A stretch of DNA of 64,000 bases from Gammaproteobacteria bacterium 45_16_T64 (GTDB lineage Bacteria; Pseudomonadota; Gammaproteobacteria; Pseudomonadales; Ketobacteraceae), in the NCBI GenBank assembly GCA_002162955.1, contig MABD01000025.1, forward strand, positions 1 through 64,000, given 5' to 3'. Shown in pieces: positions 49,636-59,213 of the stretch. The position numbers and the translations under genes are program-made. How positions within the stretch are numbered: position 1 is the first letter of the stretch; every line of letters starts with the position of its first letter. Under the pieces are notes generated by a model. The model made no database searches. It was not told where the DNA came from and saw only the letters and a program-made list of their open reading frames with translations.

Positions 49636-49649
49636 TAGAGTAGGTGATT

Positions 49650-49665
49650 TTGAATGATCATTCAA
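49650..49665. promoter_or_regulatory. TetR operator 2
   Basis: This perfect 16-bp palindrome (TTGAATGATCATTCAA) is close in sequence to operator 1. The two sites are three helical turns apart, so the regulator could cover both promoters in one complex. Confidence 0.75.
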
Positions 49666-49730
49666 CTAAAATAATGAGAATGGCCAAAACCAGTACAGCC
49701 AATACATACAGGTCTACATTTGGGGTAAAT

Positions 49731-50306
49731 ATGGCGCGTCCACAGCAATATGATGAAACACAGGTGCTAGAATCTGCCACCGATGCTTTTTGGAAGAGAG
49801 GTTATGCTGCTACGAGCATGGCTGAACTTATTCAGGCTACTGGCCTCAAATCCGGCAGCATCTATGGGGGGTTTGGTTCAAAGCAGGGCTTGTTTGAAGC
49901 GTCCATCGATCATTATGCCGCACAGGGTCTTAAGGATATTGATCTACGGCTGAGCTCTGGTGAGGATTATTTGGAAAGCATACGATCGTGCTTTGCATGG
50001 TTGATCGAGAGCAGTCTTGATTGTAAGCCAGACGGTTGTTTCTTGGTGAATGCCCTGATTGAGTTAGCCCCACACGACACTGTTATTCGGCAGACGCTAA
50101 AAGACCATATTGGTAACGTAGAGCAAGCGTTTACGCGTGCACTGACGGCTGCAAAAAGTGCAGGCCAGTTGCAGGATGATGCAGACATAGCCGCCATGGC
50201 GAAAAAGATTATGGTGAGCCTTTGGGGAATTCGGGTGATACAGAGAACCGGCCTGAGTGTCGAAGAGGTTGAGACGTTTAAACACTATTACTGCAATATT
50301 GTGTAG
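49731..50306 (+). CDS. TetR-family transcriptional repressor
   Basis: The protein (191 aa) starts MARPQQYDETQVLESATDAF and has a TetR helix-turn-helix (ATSMAELIQATGLKSGSIYGGFGSKQGLF, about 28-56), then a C-terminal ligand-binding domain containing several cysteines. It is divergent from the peroxiredoxin gene; two palindromic sites lie between, so it probably represses that gene and itself. The start at 49731 has GGGG upstream; the longer frame to 49644 would cross operator 2. Confidence 0.9.
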   Translation: MARPQQYDETQVLESATDAFWKRGYAATSMAELIQATGLKSGSIYGGFGSKQGLFEASIDHYAAQGLKDIDLRLSSGEDYLESIRSCFAWLIESSLDCKPDGCFLVNALIELAPHDTVIRQTLKDHIGNVEQAFTRALTAAKSAGQLQDDADIAAMAKKIMVSLWGIRVIQRTGLSVEEVETFKHYYCNIV

Positions 50307-50316
50307 CTGTCGAAAT

Positions 50317-50345
50317 GCAGCAAACCCGAGAGCCGAGTTTGCTGC
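50317..50345. terminator. Hairpin between convergent tetR and the unknown gene
   Basis: GCAGCAAAC (50317-50325) pairs with GTTTGCTGC (50337-50345). It lies 11 bp after the tetR stop and 7 bp before the stop of the minus-strand gene, and could end both transcripts. No T run is obvious. Confidence 0.55.
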
Positions 50346-50351
50346 TGAATG

Positions 50352-51167
50352 TTACGCTGTGCGACGTTGGAGTGATCGCCTCTCATAGGCAACCGTGAGG
50401 TGTTCCCCTCTCCTTTCGTGATTGCGTCGGTCATGTGACATTACCATTGATAGTGGTTGCGTATTTCTTAGCTCCAAGCCTTCCCTCAAATAGTGTACTT
50501 CCGAACGCAGCTGTTCTATTTCAGCTTTATTGGCGACACCAAGACTGTTCCAAAACTTATGTTGTAAGCCTGTGAGTTTTAAACCAGCATTACGACGGGC
50601 GCTTTTCCACTTTTGGTGTAGGCTAGACTTCCCTAAATCACCTTGCTTTGATGTGCGTGTGACGTAGCTATGATAGTAGTGTTTATAGTAGCCTCGTATT
50701 GCCTGGTTCGAGACAACAACTAACCCACTCACAAAACGGCGAATCGTGATATATGCGCGAGTGGCTAGAATAATAAGTGAGTTTTTTTCTCCCATTTCAC
50801 TGGTTGTACCGTATTCTTCTCTGATCAATGGCCCTTCTAAAGACATGCCTTTCATGGTTAGTCGTTCAAAAAAATTGGGGCCAGCATAGGTTTTTTTCGT
50901 CTTTACTGTTGGCTCATCATCGATGAGTGTTTCTTCACTATCGGTGATGCCAATAAAAGGGGGAGATTCGCTATCAGCCGCCGCCCTTTTGTGTTTTATG
51001 TTTTTCCAAGCCAGGGCTACTGCACTGACAATAGCAAGCCACATAGTATGAATTTTTTCTTGAGTACGAGACGATAGCGAACGACGTGGGGCATCACCGG
51101 TGTCCATCGTCTGATCCGTTTTTACATCGTGAGAAGCCTGAGATTCTCTCATTTCCGAAATGATCAT
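50352..51167 (-). CDS. Hypothetical protein with hydrophobic segment and phasin-like tail
   Basis: The 271-residue protein has a hydrophobic stretch (about residues 42-56) and a second (about 130-155), separated by acidic and basic regions. Near the C-terminus, LGVANKAEIEQLRSEVHYL resembles the coil end of PhaI/PhaF-type phasins (pattern LGxPTKxEVExL). No family is certain. A phasin role is a guess and no pha gene is nearby. GGAGGC lies before ATG. Confidence 0.55.
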   Translation of the reverse strand: MIISEMRESQASHDVKTDQTMDTGDAPRRSLSSRTQEKIHTMWLAIVSAVALAWKNIKHKRAAADSESPPFIGITDSEETLIDDEPTVKTKKTYAGPNFFERLTMKGMSLEGPLIREEYGTTSEMGEKNSLIILATRAYITIRRFVSGLVVVSNQAIRGYYKHYYHSYVTRTSKQGDLGKSSLHQKWKSARRNAGLKLTGLQHKFWNSLGVANKAEIEQLRSEVHYLREGLELRNTQPLSMVMSHDRRNHERRGEHLTVAYERRSLQRRTA

Positions 51168-51376
51168 AATGCCTCCTGATTAGCTGCTACAAGAGTATTG
51201 ACAGTAATACAACTTAGCTAATAGATGGATCATAACGCCCTGATTTTTGCGAAACAAGTAGTCCGCTTTATGATATTTTTAACGGGCTTAGACGATAAAT
51301 GAAGGTTATAGCGATCAAAAATCGCTATAAAACGCGGGTGATCTTTCCAAAGCCATTGAAAACCCAGGGAATATCG

Positions 51377-51760
51377 TTACTCGCAGGCAGGTCGACTATC
51401 GGCCATTAGTTTGTCCAGGGTTTTTTGGGCTTTTTTCGGGTTCTCAAGGTCCCTAATGTCTAACATCTCACAATCATCGTTAATCATTTGATCGATGGTG
51501 ACAGGGTAGTATTTGCAATCGTCTGGGCGATCAAAGTAGATGTCACAAGTATACTTTTCTTGATTGGGTACTTTTCGCAGCCATGGGCAGAGTGTAAGTT
51601 GATTGCCCGTATCGGGGCTCATCCATATTTTACCATTGCGGACGTATTCGGATATCTCTGGGTTGAACAGTTCCCACATATGTATCTCGCTTTCCGTCGC
51701 GGACAATCCACCATCGCTATATTTTGTGCAGCATTTTCCACACTGGTTGCATTCTTTCAT
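51377..51760 (-). CDS. YkgJ-family cysteine-cluster protein
   Basis: The 127-residue protein begins MKECNQCGKCCTKYSDGG, the CxxCGxCC start of YkgJ/UPF0153 (zinc/iron-chelating) proteins. Further cysteines lie in LCPWL, YTCDIY and DCKYYP, as in that family. It binds a metal cluster; the function is not known. A hairpin (51771-51789, GCCCCT/AGGGGC) lies in its leader. Confidence 0.88.
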   Translation of the reverse strand: MKECNQCGKCCTKYSDGGLSATESEIHMWELFNPEISEYVRNGKIWMSPDTGNQLTLCPWLRKVPNQEKYTCDIYFDRPDDCKYYPVTIDQMINDDCEMLDIRDLENPKKAQKTLDKLMADSRPACE

Positions 51761-51805
51761 ATTGTAAACGGCCCCTAATCTGCAGGGGCTACTATAGCGT
51801 ATATT

Positions 51806-51831
51806 GGATTAAGGGTCCCTAATCCTTTTTT
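51806..51831 (+). terminator. Intrinsic-terminator-like hairpin of unclear direction
   Basis: GGATTA and TAATCC, with an inner GGG/CCC step, form a stem followed by six T on the plus strand. The neighbouring genes read on the minus strand, so it may end a plus-strand or antisense transcript or be an operator. Its minus-strand side lies just upstream of the YkgJ-type gene. Confidence 0.4.
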
Positions 51832-51890
51832 GAAGAGTCTTTTGTTGCTGTTGAACTCTGCTCATCCATAGGCCCCCGTTATCATTGTTT

Positions 51891-52595
51891 TTAATTTATT
51901 CTAGGTATTACAGACAGCAGCCCCTCTGCTAATGGAATAAGAAATATTTGCCCATCGTCAATTCTGGAGGTTGATACGCCAAGAAAATAATCATTGGCCA
52001 GGGTATACTCGTTATTAGAATCATAGCGATAAGAGTGGCGCCAAAAATACTCGCCCTTTCTATTTTGTCCTTGAACATCTAATACCAGTTGCGGTTTAAC
52101 CGTTAGCTGTTGTGCATTAGCCTCTTCAGTTCCAATGTATAATGACGATGATTCGGTATAGTTTATATACGCTTGCATGTCTAAGGCTGGGCCATGTATA
52201 TCTGGATAAGTAAACTCTATATCCGTGAGTTCGTCGGCATCGTTGTATACCATGTTGACATCAACTTGCTCCGGTGTAACCACGGGTAATCCGGTTGAAC
52301 GACGAATGCCTGCGACAAGCGTGCTTTGAAAATCAAGCAGCTGTTTAAACAGACGCTCATTCTTATTGGGGTTAAGAAGGTCATCGATATTTTGTATTAG
52401 TCTTTGTGCTTGATTGATTAAGGCAAATACGTCCTCAGGGTCACCAGCCCTAGCATCCTTCATCGACTGAAAATTAACATATAGTGAGCGCACGTGAATA
52501 CTGCCCTTATAATCGTGTGTTAACGGAATGTTCGACGCGCAGCTTGCTAACATCAAGGAACTGGTGATAAGCGCGTAGCGGAGTAAATTTTTCAT
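51891..52595 (-). CDS. Hypothetical lipoprotein
   Basis: The protein (234 aa) has a signal peptide with lipobox LASC (Cys near residue 19). Its body is largely beta with two helical parts (about 35-85). No family is recognised. It is probably anchored in the outer membrane. The upstream site is fair (GGAAAACCT). Confidence 0.65.
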   Translation of the reverse strand: MKNLLRYALITSSLMLASCASNIPLTHDYKGSIHVRSLYVNFQSMKDARAGDPEDVFALINQAQRLIQNIDDLLNPNKNERLFKQLLDFQSTLVAGIRRSTGLPVVTPEQVDVNMVYNDADELTDIEFTYPDIHGPALDMQAYINYTESSSLYIGTEEANAQQLTVKPQLVLDVQGQNRKGEYFWRHSYRYDSNNEYTLANDYFLGVSTSRIDDGQIFLIPLAEGLLSVIPRIN

Positions 52596-52767
52596 AGGTT
52601 TTCCTGTCTGATACAGCGTTGCATTTTCGACATGTGTTAAGTGTCAGTTATCACCAGCGAATTTACTTAACATTAAAATGGAGTTCCCGACAGTATAGAG
52701 GAGTATTAATCTAACTGTATTGCCGGGGATTGCTAGCTAAAACGCATGTAAAATAACCCTGGGCACG

Positions 52768-53868
52768 TTACAGATCTGAGACATCCACACGCTGGTCTGA
52801 AAATTGAAGATATTCAATATCTATCAAGGTATTGATACCATCTCGGTCATCGATGCTATCTTGGGTGATGATGCCGTAGTGTGTGGCATCAATAATATAT
52901 TCGGTTCGTGGGCCTCTGAATAGAGCGGTATCTATACCATTCATACCATCCAGTGTATTTACGCCACTATTACCCTTTAATATGTTGTTGTTTTCATCGC
53001 CGATAAGATTGGCATGATTATTACCGTGTAAATTGACATTGGTCACACCCGAAGTGTTTCTCAGACGATAGGTTCCATTAAAGTTACTGGCTAATGTACG
53101 GGTCTGTGGGTTGGATGTGAGTAATTGGTATTGTTGCATTTCAGCCACACTCATATAGTGCATGCCATCGGCGGGTGCCGCTTTCATAGTGAACCAATAA
53201 AAATCCACGGGGATCTTCATTAACGTGTAAAAATCTAGATAGGGCTGATGCTTTGGGCTGGTCTCGGGGTATGTAGATCCTGCGATGGAATTTCCCTGAT
53301 CATCAGATTCAGCCCAGGAGTGAACCCCCACTCTTGCCCCGACGTCAATCGATCGTGTGAGACCAGACGTAAACATATCGGTGCCGCCAGAAGCGACATG
53401 ACCATCGTTAGGTACATGGGTGCTTAACCTATATTTACGTACGAGTTTATCCGCTTCCAAGGCCTTTTCGTCATTCTCTGATCCGGGTACATTCTGCAGT
53501 ATCAACGTAGTGACCGCCGGATGATTCCGGTGCAGGGTTTCAATTAGCGCGGGTGTTGTGGTTCCAAGAACGCCATACACAATCGCGCTATTGCCCCTTA
53601 CTAGGATGCAAGCATTATCCTCGGGGATATCTGCGTTGTCAGGCCCCTCAATAGTGGGGGCCTTAATACAGCTGGCATGACTCTTGGCATTTAAGACTGT
53701 CTCACCGGTTGTCGCATCAATCATGCTGGAAACGGGTGTGAAGGTATTTGTTGGGGTGCTAGTACTTGCTGCTGGTGTGCTGCTACTTCCACCGCTGCTT
53801 CCACATGCCATGAGTGATGCGGATAACATGCTGAGTAGCGTTAATCGGGTAATTGTGTGCTGGTTCAT
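52768..53868 (-). CDS. Lipoprotein with ClpP/crotonase-like periplasmic domain and calcium-binding repeats
   Basis: The 366-residue product has lipobox LMAC (Cys near residue 22). A Ser/Thr-rich linker follows, then a domain (about 80-230) of the type found in COG3904-like periplasmic proteins. Its VTTLILQNVPGSENDEKAL segment corresponds to the SPGG strand, and ASGGTDMFTSGLTRSIDVGA to the later Ser-containing turn. The end (about 270-345) carries one or two RTX-like GxDxxxDxL-type nonapeptides. The catalytic Ser is not certain. It is probably surface- or periplasm-located. Confidence 0.7.
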   Translation of the reverse strand: MNQHTITRLTLLSMLSASLMACGSSGGSSSTPAASTSTPTNTFTPVSSMIDATTGETVLNAKSHASCIKAPTIEGPDNADIPEDNACILVRGNSAIVYGVLGTTTPALIETLHRNHPAVTTLILQNVPGSENDEKALEADKLVRKYRLSTHVPNDGHVASGGTDMFTSGLTRSIDVGARVGVHSWAESDDQGNSIAGSTYPETSPKHQPYLDFYTLMKIPVDFYWFTMKAAPADGMHYMSVAEMQQYQLLTSNPQTRTLASNFNGTYRLRNTSGVTNVNLHGNNHANLIGDENNNILKGNSGVNTLDGMNGIDTALFRGPRTEYIIDATHYGIITQDSIDDRDGINTLIDIEYLQFSDQRVDVSDL

Positions 53869-53983
53869 AAAATCTCTTCTCCTATCAATTTACGATGACC
53901 CTATGTTATCGAGAAAACGTAAAAGCCTCTGTCAGAACAATGTCTAGGAGTGTCAGCGTATGTGGATAGAAGGGAAGGTTATG

Positions 53984-55279
53984 CTATCTGGTGGGCGCTA
54001 ACGGCAGGCGTACTTGAAAGCGAGCGCCACCATAGGAGGACTCATGGATCTCAACACTGCCACCGTGATTGCGAACAATGCTACCTACGATGGCTAAGCC
54101 GAGCCCATAGCCGCCAGTTTTACGGTTGCGGCTGCTATCAAGTCGAGCGAAAGGGGCAAACACCCGTTCTCGCTGATGCTCAGGAATACCGGTACCGTCA
54201 TCATCAACGGCGACTAATACGGTATCACTTTCTATCCATAGGGTAACGGCGATAAGGCTGCAGCTGTGTTTTCGAGCGTTATCCAGCAGATTGCTGAATA
54301 CCTGTTGCATTTGAAAGCTGTCTCCGTGAACAATTGCCTTGAGCTCGGTTGATAGGCTTACCTTTAATTTACCGGGTTGAGTCTGAGCGGATGCAACTAG
54401 GCTACTTAGTAATTGACTCAGTTGGATTTTACCGTAGTTATGATGGGAAGCACCAAAATTTATTTTGGCTAATTCTAGTATCTTATTGATTAGCTCATCC
54501 AGTTCTTCAGCACTTTGATCGATGCTTTCAATCAGATCATAGAGCTCGTCCATAGACTCCTTGCCACGGGTCATATCTAAGGCAAAACGCATACGGTTTA
54601 ACGGCGTACGTAATTCATGGGATATCGCGTGACTCATCACTTCCTGCTCGGTGATCGCCCTGCGAATATCATCAGCCATGGAATTGAAGTTAACCGCCAA
54701 CGTTCCAAAGGGTTCGGGCATGTGCGTGTCCGCCCGAGACGCTAGGCTACCACGCCCAAATTCGCGATTAACCTGTATCAAGCGTTGGGCATAACCATTG
54801 AGTTGATAAACAAGAGCAAAAATGATGAGCCCCACCAAGCTAAAAACAAATAAAATGATGGCTTGGTCAAAATAATCCTCCTCCAGCAATAGAGGGGCCT
54901 CGGTGATACGTAATGCATACGATGAGTTATCTATGGGGTAGATAGCCTCAATTAGCCCTTCGTCATTAAGATCGGCATATACATGAAAGTCGTTGAATGC
55001 CTGATCGTAAAAAAATTCGGTGTCGGGTTGGGGAAGGTGAATTAACGCAAGCGCATAGGGGCTATAGATGTTCGCATGTGCAGCCAAATCATCCGTTGGT
55101 TGTAGGTCTAGCAGCCATTCCTGTTCTTGTAACCGCAAAAAGGTGGGGCTGCTCTGGTGCAAAAACGCCTCAATTTCTCGATTGAAATCATACTCATCAA
55201 GTAGCAGGATGGAGAGGGAGAAGCCCCCAACAATAGAGACTATTACCAATAGATAAAAGCGCACAAATAGGGAGTTCAT
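53984..55279 (-). CDS. Sensor histidine kinase (HAMP-HisKA-HATPase)
   Basis: The 431-residue kinase has an N-terminal membrane helix (about 8-28), a periplasmic sensor and a second helix (about 140-162). HAMP (about 170-220) and the phosphorylation motif ISHELRTPLNRMRF follow, then an ATP-binding domain with NLLDNARKH (N box) and GGYGLGLAIV. It is the partner of the OmpR-type regulator encoded 105 bp upstream in the same direction. The stimulus is unknown. Confidence 0.92.
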   Translation of the reverse strand: MNSLFVRFYLLVIVSIVGGFSLSILLLDEYDFNREIEAFLHQSSPTFLRLQEQEWLLDLQPTDDLAAHANIYSPYALALIHLPQPDTEFFYDQAFNDFHVYADLNDEGLIEAIYPIDNSSYALRITEAPLLLEEDYFDQAIILFVFSLVGLIIFALVYQLNGYAQRLIQVNREFGRGSLASRADTHMPEPFGTLAVNFNSMADDIRRAITEQEVMSHAISHELRTPLNRMRFALDMTRGKESMDELYDLIESIDQSAEELDELINKILELAKINFGASHHNYGKIQLSQLLSSLVASAQTQPGKLKVSLSTELKAIVHGDSFQMQQVFSNLLDNARKHSCSLIAVTLWIESDTVLVAVDDDGTGIPEHQRERVFAPFARLDSSRNRKTGGYGLGLAIVGSIVRNHGGSVEIHESSYGGARFQVRLPLAPTR

Positions 55280-55384
55280 GTTGATCCTGTTCTGTTTGGC
55301 CTGTCTTTAACGTTCAATCTTAACGGGTTATTCAATGTGAGGTTGTCTGGCCTTTGTCTTGAATTGTCAGAGATTGTGACGCCG

Positions 55385-56083
55385 TTACTCTGCTACAAAC
55401 AGATAGCCGCGACCACGCATCGTCTTTAAGTAACGATAGGGAGGTTTGTCATCCTTCAATTTTTTGCGCAGCTGAGAGACTGCCGTATCAATGGAGCGAT
55501 CTAGCCCATCGTATTCAATACCCCGTACTGTCTGGTAAAGGCTATCCCTATCGACAATTTCGCCCGCTTGCTGCATCAACGTGGTGAGTAATTTAAACTC
55601 CATATCGGTGAGTTCGAGCCAGTTCTCTTCTAGGTAAGCTTCGTGCTTTGTTAGATCTAACATCAAATCTTGACTGCGCAACTGTTTATCATCGGTTGGC
55701 GCGACATGCTGTGCCGGTCCCCGTCGCAATAAGGCATTGATACGTGCTTTGAGAATATGAGGGCGTACCGGTTTACGTAGGCAATCGTCAAAGCCTTCAT
55801 TCAAAGCAGCCACCTCCAGCATATCTTCATCTTGAGCCGTTAGCATCATAATCGGGTTGTGATAACGCCCCCGTACGGATTGACAGATGTCAATGCCATT
55901 TATATCTGGAAGCATCATGTCAATAATTGCGAGATCTGGGTTTATCTCTGAGATGGCTTGCAGGCCCGCCTCCCCATTTTCTTTATGTACTACTCGAAAC
56001 CCTTCACTTTCTAGAAAGGTTTTCATCAGGCTAGCAAAGCTAACATCATCTTCAATAATCAACAGTAGAGGACTTTCACTCAT
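55385..56083 (-). CDS. OmpR-family response regulator
   Basis: The protein (232 aa) has a receiver domain (about 5-115) with phospho-acceptor Asp in AIIDMMLPDINGID. A winged-helix DNA-binding domain (about 135-228) follows, with RSIDTAVSQLRKKLKDD as recognition region. ATG 56083 is preferred over a TTG at 56101. It is upstream of its cognate kinase, so the operon order is regulator then kinase. Confidence 0.92.
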   Translation of the reverse strand: MSESPLLLIIEDDVSFASLMKTFLESEGFRVVHKENGEAGLQAISEINPDLAIIDMMLPDINGIDICQSVRGRYHNPIMMLTAQDEDMLEVAALNEGFDDCLRKPVRPHILKARINALLRRGPAQHVAPTDDKQLRSQDLMLDLTKHEAYLEENWLELTDMEFKLLTTLMQQAGEIVDRDSLYQTVRGIEYDGLDRSIDTAVSQLRKKLKDDKPPYRYLKTMRGRGYLFVAE

Positions 56084-56249
56084 ATTAAACTCGCTTACCA
56101 ACCAATCTACACGTCAGTTGAGATCTTTAGCATCAATGTCGTTATAAAACCGCACTCTATCATGACTCGACTTTTCTCGATAGGGACCAAAAAATGTTAG
56201 GCCGAGAGGTCTCACTGAACCGATATAGCCGATGGTTTTAAATGTTGTT

Positions 56250-59060
56250 TTATTTTCTTGCTAGATGATCCACGACAGTTTGCAGTGCAATTTTTAACGC
56301 ATCAATGGATACAGGTTTGGCAATGTGTTCATCCATACCCGCGTTTTTACTCTTTTCATAATGCTCCGCCATGGCGTGTGCACTTAACGCAAAAATCATG
56401 CAATGTTGGCCCTTGTCCATTTCGATCTGACGAATTTGGCGTGTGGCATCGTAGCCATCAAGCACCGGCATTTCACAGTCCATTAATACCAGATCAAAAG
56501 CTTGATCGGTGTCTCTAAAGCGTTCAACGGCCTCAAAGCCATTGTTGGCGGTGATGGGGGTGATGCCCATTCGTTTTAACATGCCGACAATAACGAGCAT
56601 ATTAACGCTATTATCATCGGCCACCAATACATGAAGGTCTTGGTATTTATCGCTGTCAGTATCATCATTCTCAAACCAGCGCCGTTGATCAGTGGCATTA
56701 CCCGTAAGGGCTCTTGCCAATGTTTTTCGTAAATGGCTCGAGGGTATGGGTTTTTCCAACGCGATGGTGATGCCGGTGCCTTCCAGCTCCGCACGTTTGG
56801 GTAAGTTACGTGCAGAGGTCACCAATAAGTGGGGGAAGGGCTGATCTTGTGTTAATTTTTCTATCTCTTTAGACAGCTCTAGACCTTTCGTATCCGGTAG
56901 GTTCTGATCGATTAGTGCAACATCAATAGTGGAGCCAGCGTTTTGTAACGCCGTTATTTTGTCTATAGCACTCTTGCCATTATGCACGATATCAACGGTC
57001 ATACCCCAGGAAGTTCCAAGAGTACCAACCACATGACAGAAATGTTCGTGATCATCGACAACAAGCATATGGTGCCCTTGCACCTCTTTAAGGACCTTCT
57101 TTTCTGCATCTGAGACGAGTTGTGTTGAAACATCGAGAGACGCAGTAAACCAAAATGTAGACCCTGTACCTGCCTCACTGATAACGCCAATGTCGCCATC
57201 CATTAATTCCGCTAGCTCTTTACAGATTGCTAAGCCTAATCCAGTGCCGCCATACTTTCGTGTTGTTGATGCGTCGGCTTGGGAGAAGGATTGGAATAGT
57301 TTGCTTTGTTGCTCTACGGTAATACCAACGCCGGAATCAATAATTTCGAAACGAACGATAATCCGTTGTTTATCCTGGCTTACCAATGCTGCGTTAAGTC
57401 TAATTTCGCCTTCTTCGGTAAACTTAAACGCGTTACCAAGAAGATTTATAATGACTTGGCGAAGGCGAGTAGGGTCACCACACAAAAAGCGAGGAACATC
57501 GATATCCATCAATGATAATATCGGTATATTCTGGTCTGTTGAACGCAAGGAGAATACGGATACACATTCATCCATTAATTCTTCAAGGTTAAAATCTACG
57601 GATTCTAGGTCTAGTTTTCCGGCCTCGATTTTTGAGTAATCAAGTATGTCATTGATGATGCCCAGCAGCGCTTGTCCTGAATTATAAATAGTCCTCACGT
57701 AGTGCATTTGATTGGTTTGTAATGGGGTTTCCTTGAGCAGTTCTGACATGCCCAGTACGCCATTCATTGGAGTACGAATCTCATGGCTCATTTTTGCCAA
57801 AAATTCACTTTTGGCATTGGCTTCTGCGACGGCTTGATTGGCCGTGGTTTTGGCTTTTTGTTCTGCGGATTTTAATGTGTTAATGCGATTGGCCAGTGCC
57901 AACGATAAGATAATCATTTCTCCTGCAACGCCTATTTTATGGAGATAGGGTGTCCATTCATGCAGTGAAAGAACATTGACAGCATTTAGTAAGCCAACAA
58001 AAATTGGCGCTAACATGACAAACCATGCCAATAGAAATAACTTGGCGGGAGCGAATCCTGCTCGCAGTCGCAAGTAGGCCGTCGTCATAATTCCAACAAT
58101 AAAGTAGGCGATGGTGGCTAATATAATGATTGAAATTATCTTTCCGGGCCACACGAGAAGTACGAGGAACTCTACTAACGACAGGATAACAACGCTCGAA
58201 ATAAAACGGTTGGACATCGGAGCTTCAACTTTGGTATGAAAATACGCACGACCGAATAGAGCGCCACAAATTAATGACATACAAATACTGGCGTAGATTG
58301 CGATGTTTTGCCAAAACACCCAGTCGGGAAATAACCGATAATTAAATCCGTCAAAACAGGAAGCGGAATACATATTGGTGGCAACAACACCAATGTAGTA
58401 GAAATACATTTTTTCTCGTGTGGCGATAAATAGAAATAGGTTATAGGCCAGTAGGCCAAAACAAATGCCGTAGAAAAAACCGATATAAGTCTGACTATCA
58501 TGTAAGTGTTCGTAAAATGCTGGTTGCGTGTAGAGCATAATAGGCAGGGATATGGTGCTGCTACTTTGTACTTTGACGTAAAATGTTTTTGTTTCATTTG
58601 CTTGTAAAGGAACTCGAAAGACAAAGGTCCTAAGCTGAAACTCCCTTTCTGAATAACGTAGCGAGTCACCTAAGCTGGATATTTGAAAACCACTATCTGA
58701 TGGAGTAAATAATTGGAGGGTATCAATGAGTGGATAGGCAAATTGCACCAAGAAATGATCCGTCATGGGCAGTGTGTTGTGTAAAGTGAAACGAAGCCAA
58801 AAGGTTGATGAGCTATAGCTAAACTGCAATTTTTTCTGTGGTGGTGTAAAGCTCTGGCTATGTCGAGTAGAGGCAATGTTTTCAATGGTGAGCTGATTGG
58901 TCGGATCTTCCAATACATGCACATACGGTGTCAGTGCCTGAGATCGTGTGTGCTGGTCAATCGTAAAGACAGTACTAGCGTGGCTTACTGTAATAGTTAG
59001 GCCGAAAATGATGAATAGTGTTGCTCTGAGAAGTGTATACCCTGACGCAATCCTCCCCAT
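56250..59060 (-). CDS. 7TMR-DISM hybrid histidine kinase with two receivers
   Basis: The 936-residue protein has a signal peptide (about 1-28) and a periplasmic 7TMR-DISMED2 domain (about 30-180). Seven membrane helices (about 190-395) and a coiled coil follow, then HisKA with His426 in [12 protein letters not shown] and an ATPase domain ([13 protein letters not shown]). Two receiver domains, both with intact Asp, complete it ([10 protein letters not shown] and [13 protein letters not shown]). No HPt is visible. DISM kinases sense carbohydrates or other ligands outside the cell. No response regulator is directly adjacent, though the OmpR-type gene lies 149 bp downstream. Confidence 0.92.
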   Translation of the reverse strand: MGRIASGYTLLRATLFIIFGLTITVSHASTVFTIDQHTRSQALTPYVHVLEDPTNQLTIENIASTRHSQSFTPPQKKLQFSYSSSTFWLRFTLHNTLPMTDHFLVQFAYPLIDTLQLFTPSDSGFQISSLGDSLRYSEREFQLRTFVFRVPLQANETKTFYVKVQSSSTISLPIMLYTQPAFYEHLHDSQTYIGFFYGICFGLLAYNLFLFIATREKMYFYYIGVVATNMYSASCFDGFNYRLFPDWVFWQNIAIYASICMSLICGALFGRAYFHTKVEAPMSNRFISSVVILSLVEFLVLLVWPGKIISIIILATIAYFIVGIMTTAYLRLRAGFAPAKLFLLAWFVMLAPIFVGLLNAVNVLSLHEWTPYLHKIGVAGEMIILSLALANRINTLKSAEQKAKTTANQAVAEANAKSEFLAKMSHEIRTPMNGVLGMSELLKETPLQTNQMHYVRTIYNSGQALLGIINDILDYSKIEAGKLDLESVDFNLEELMDECVSVFSLRSTDQNIPILSLMDIDVPRFLCGDPTRLRQVIINLLGNAFKFTEEGEIRLNAALVSQDKQRIIVRFEIIDSGVGITVEQQSKLFQSFSQADASTTRKYGGTGLGLAICKELAELMDGDIGVISEAGTGSTFWFTASLDVSTQLVSDAEKKVLKEVQGHHMLVVDDHEHFCHVVGTLGTSWGMTVDIVHNGKSAIDKITALQNAGSTIDVALIDQNLPDTKGLELSKEIEKLTQDQPFPHLLVTSARNLPKRAELEGTGITIALEKPIPSSHLRKTLARALTGNATDQRRWFENDDTDSDKYQDLHVLVADDNSVNMLVIVGMLKRMGITPITANNGFEAVERFRDTDQAFDLVLMDCEMPVLDGYDATRQIRQIEMDKGQHCMIFALSAHAMAEHYEKSKNAGMDEHIAKPVSIDALKIALQTVVDHLARK

Positions 59061-59213
59061 AAAAGGGTTCCTTGTCTTGCTTATTAATATGTGGCGTTAA
59101 GAATGAAGTTTAGCGGTTATCTGAGAAAGCACAGGTAGGATACATTTTTGCCGTCAATGTGCCTCTTTACTATGTGACATAGCAAAGTGTAATATTGGTT
59201 CGGTCGTTGATAG

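Noticed and set aside
49644-49730. Longer TetR start
   Set aside because: It would cross operator 2 and adds residues without TetR similarity; ATG 49731 has a better site.
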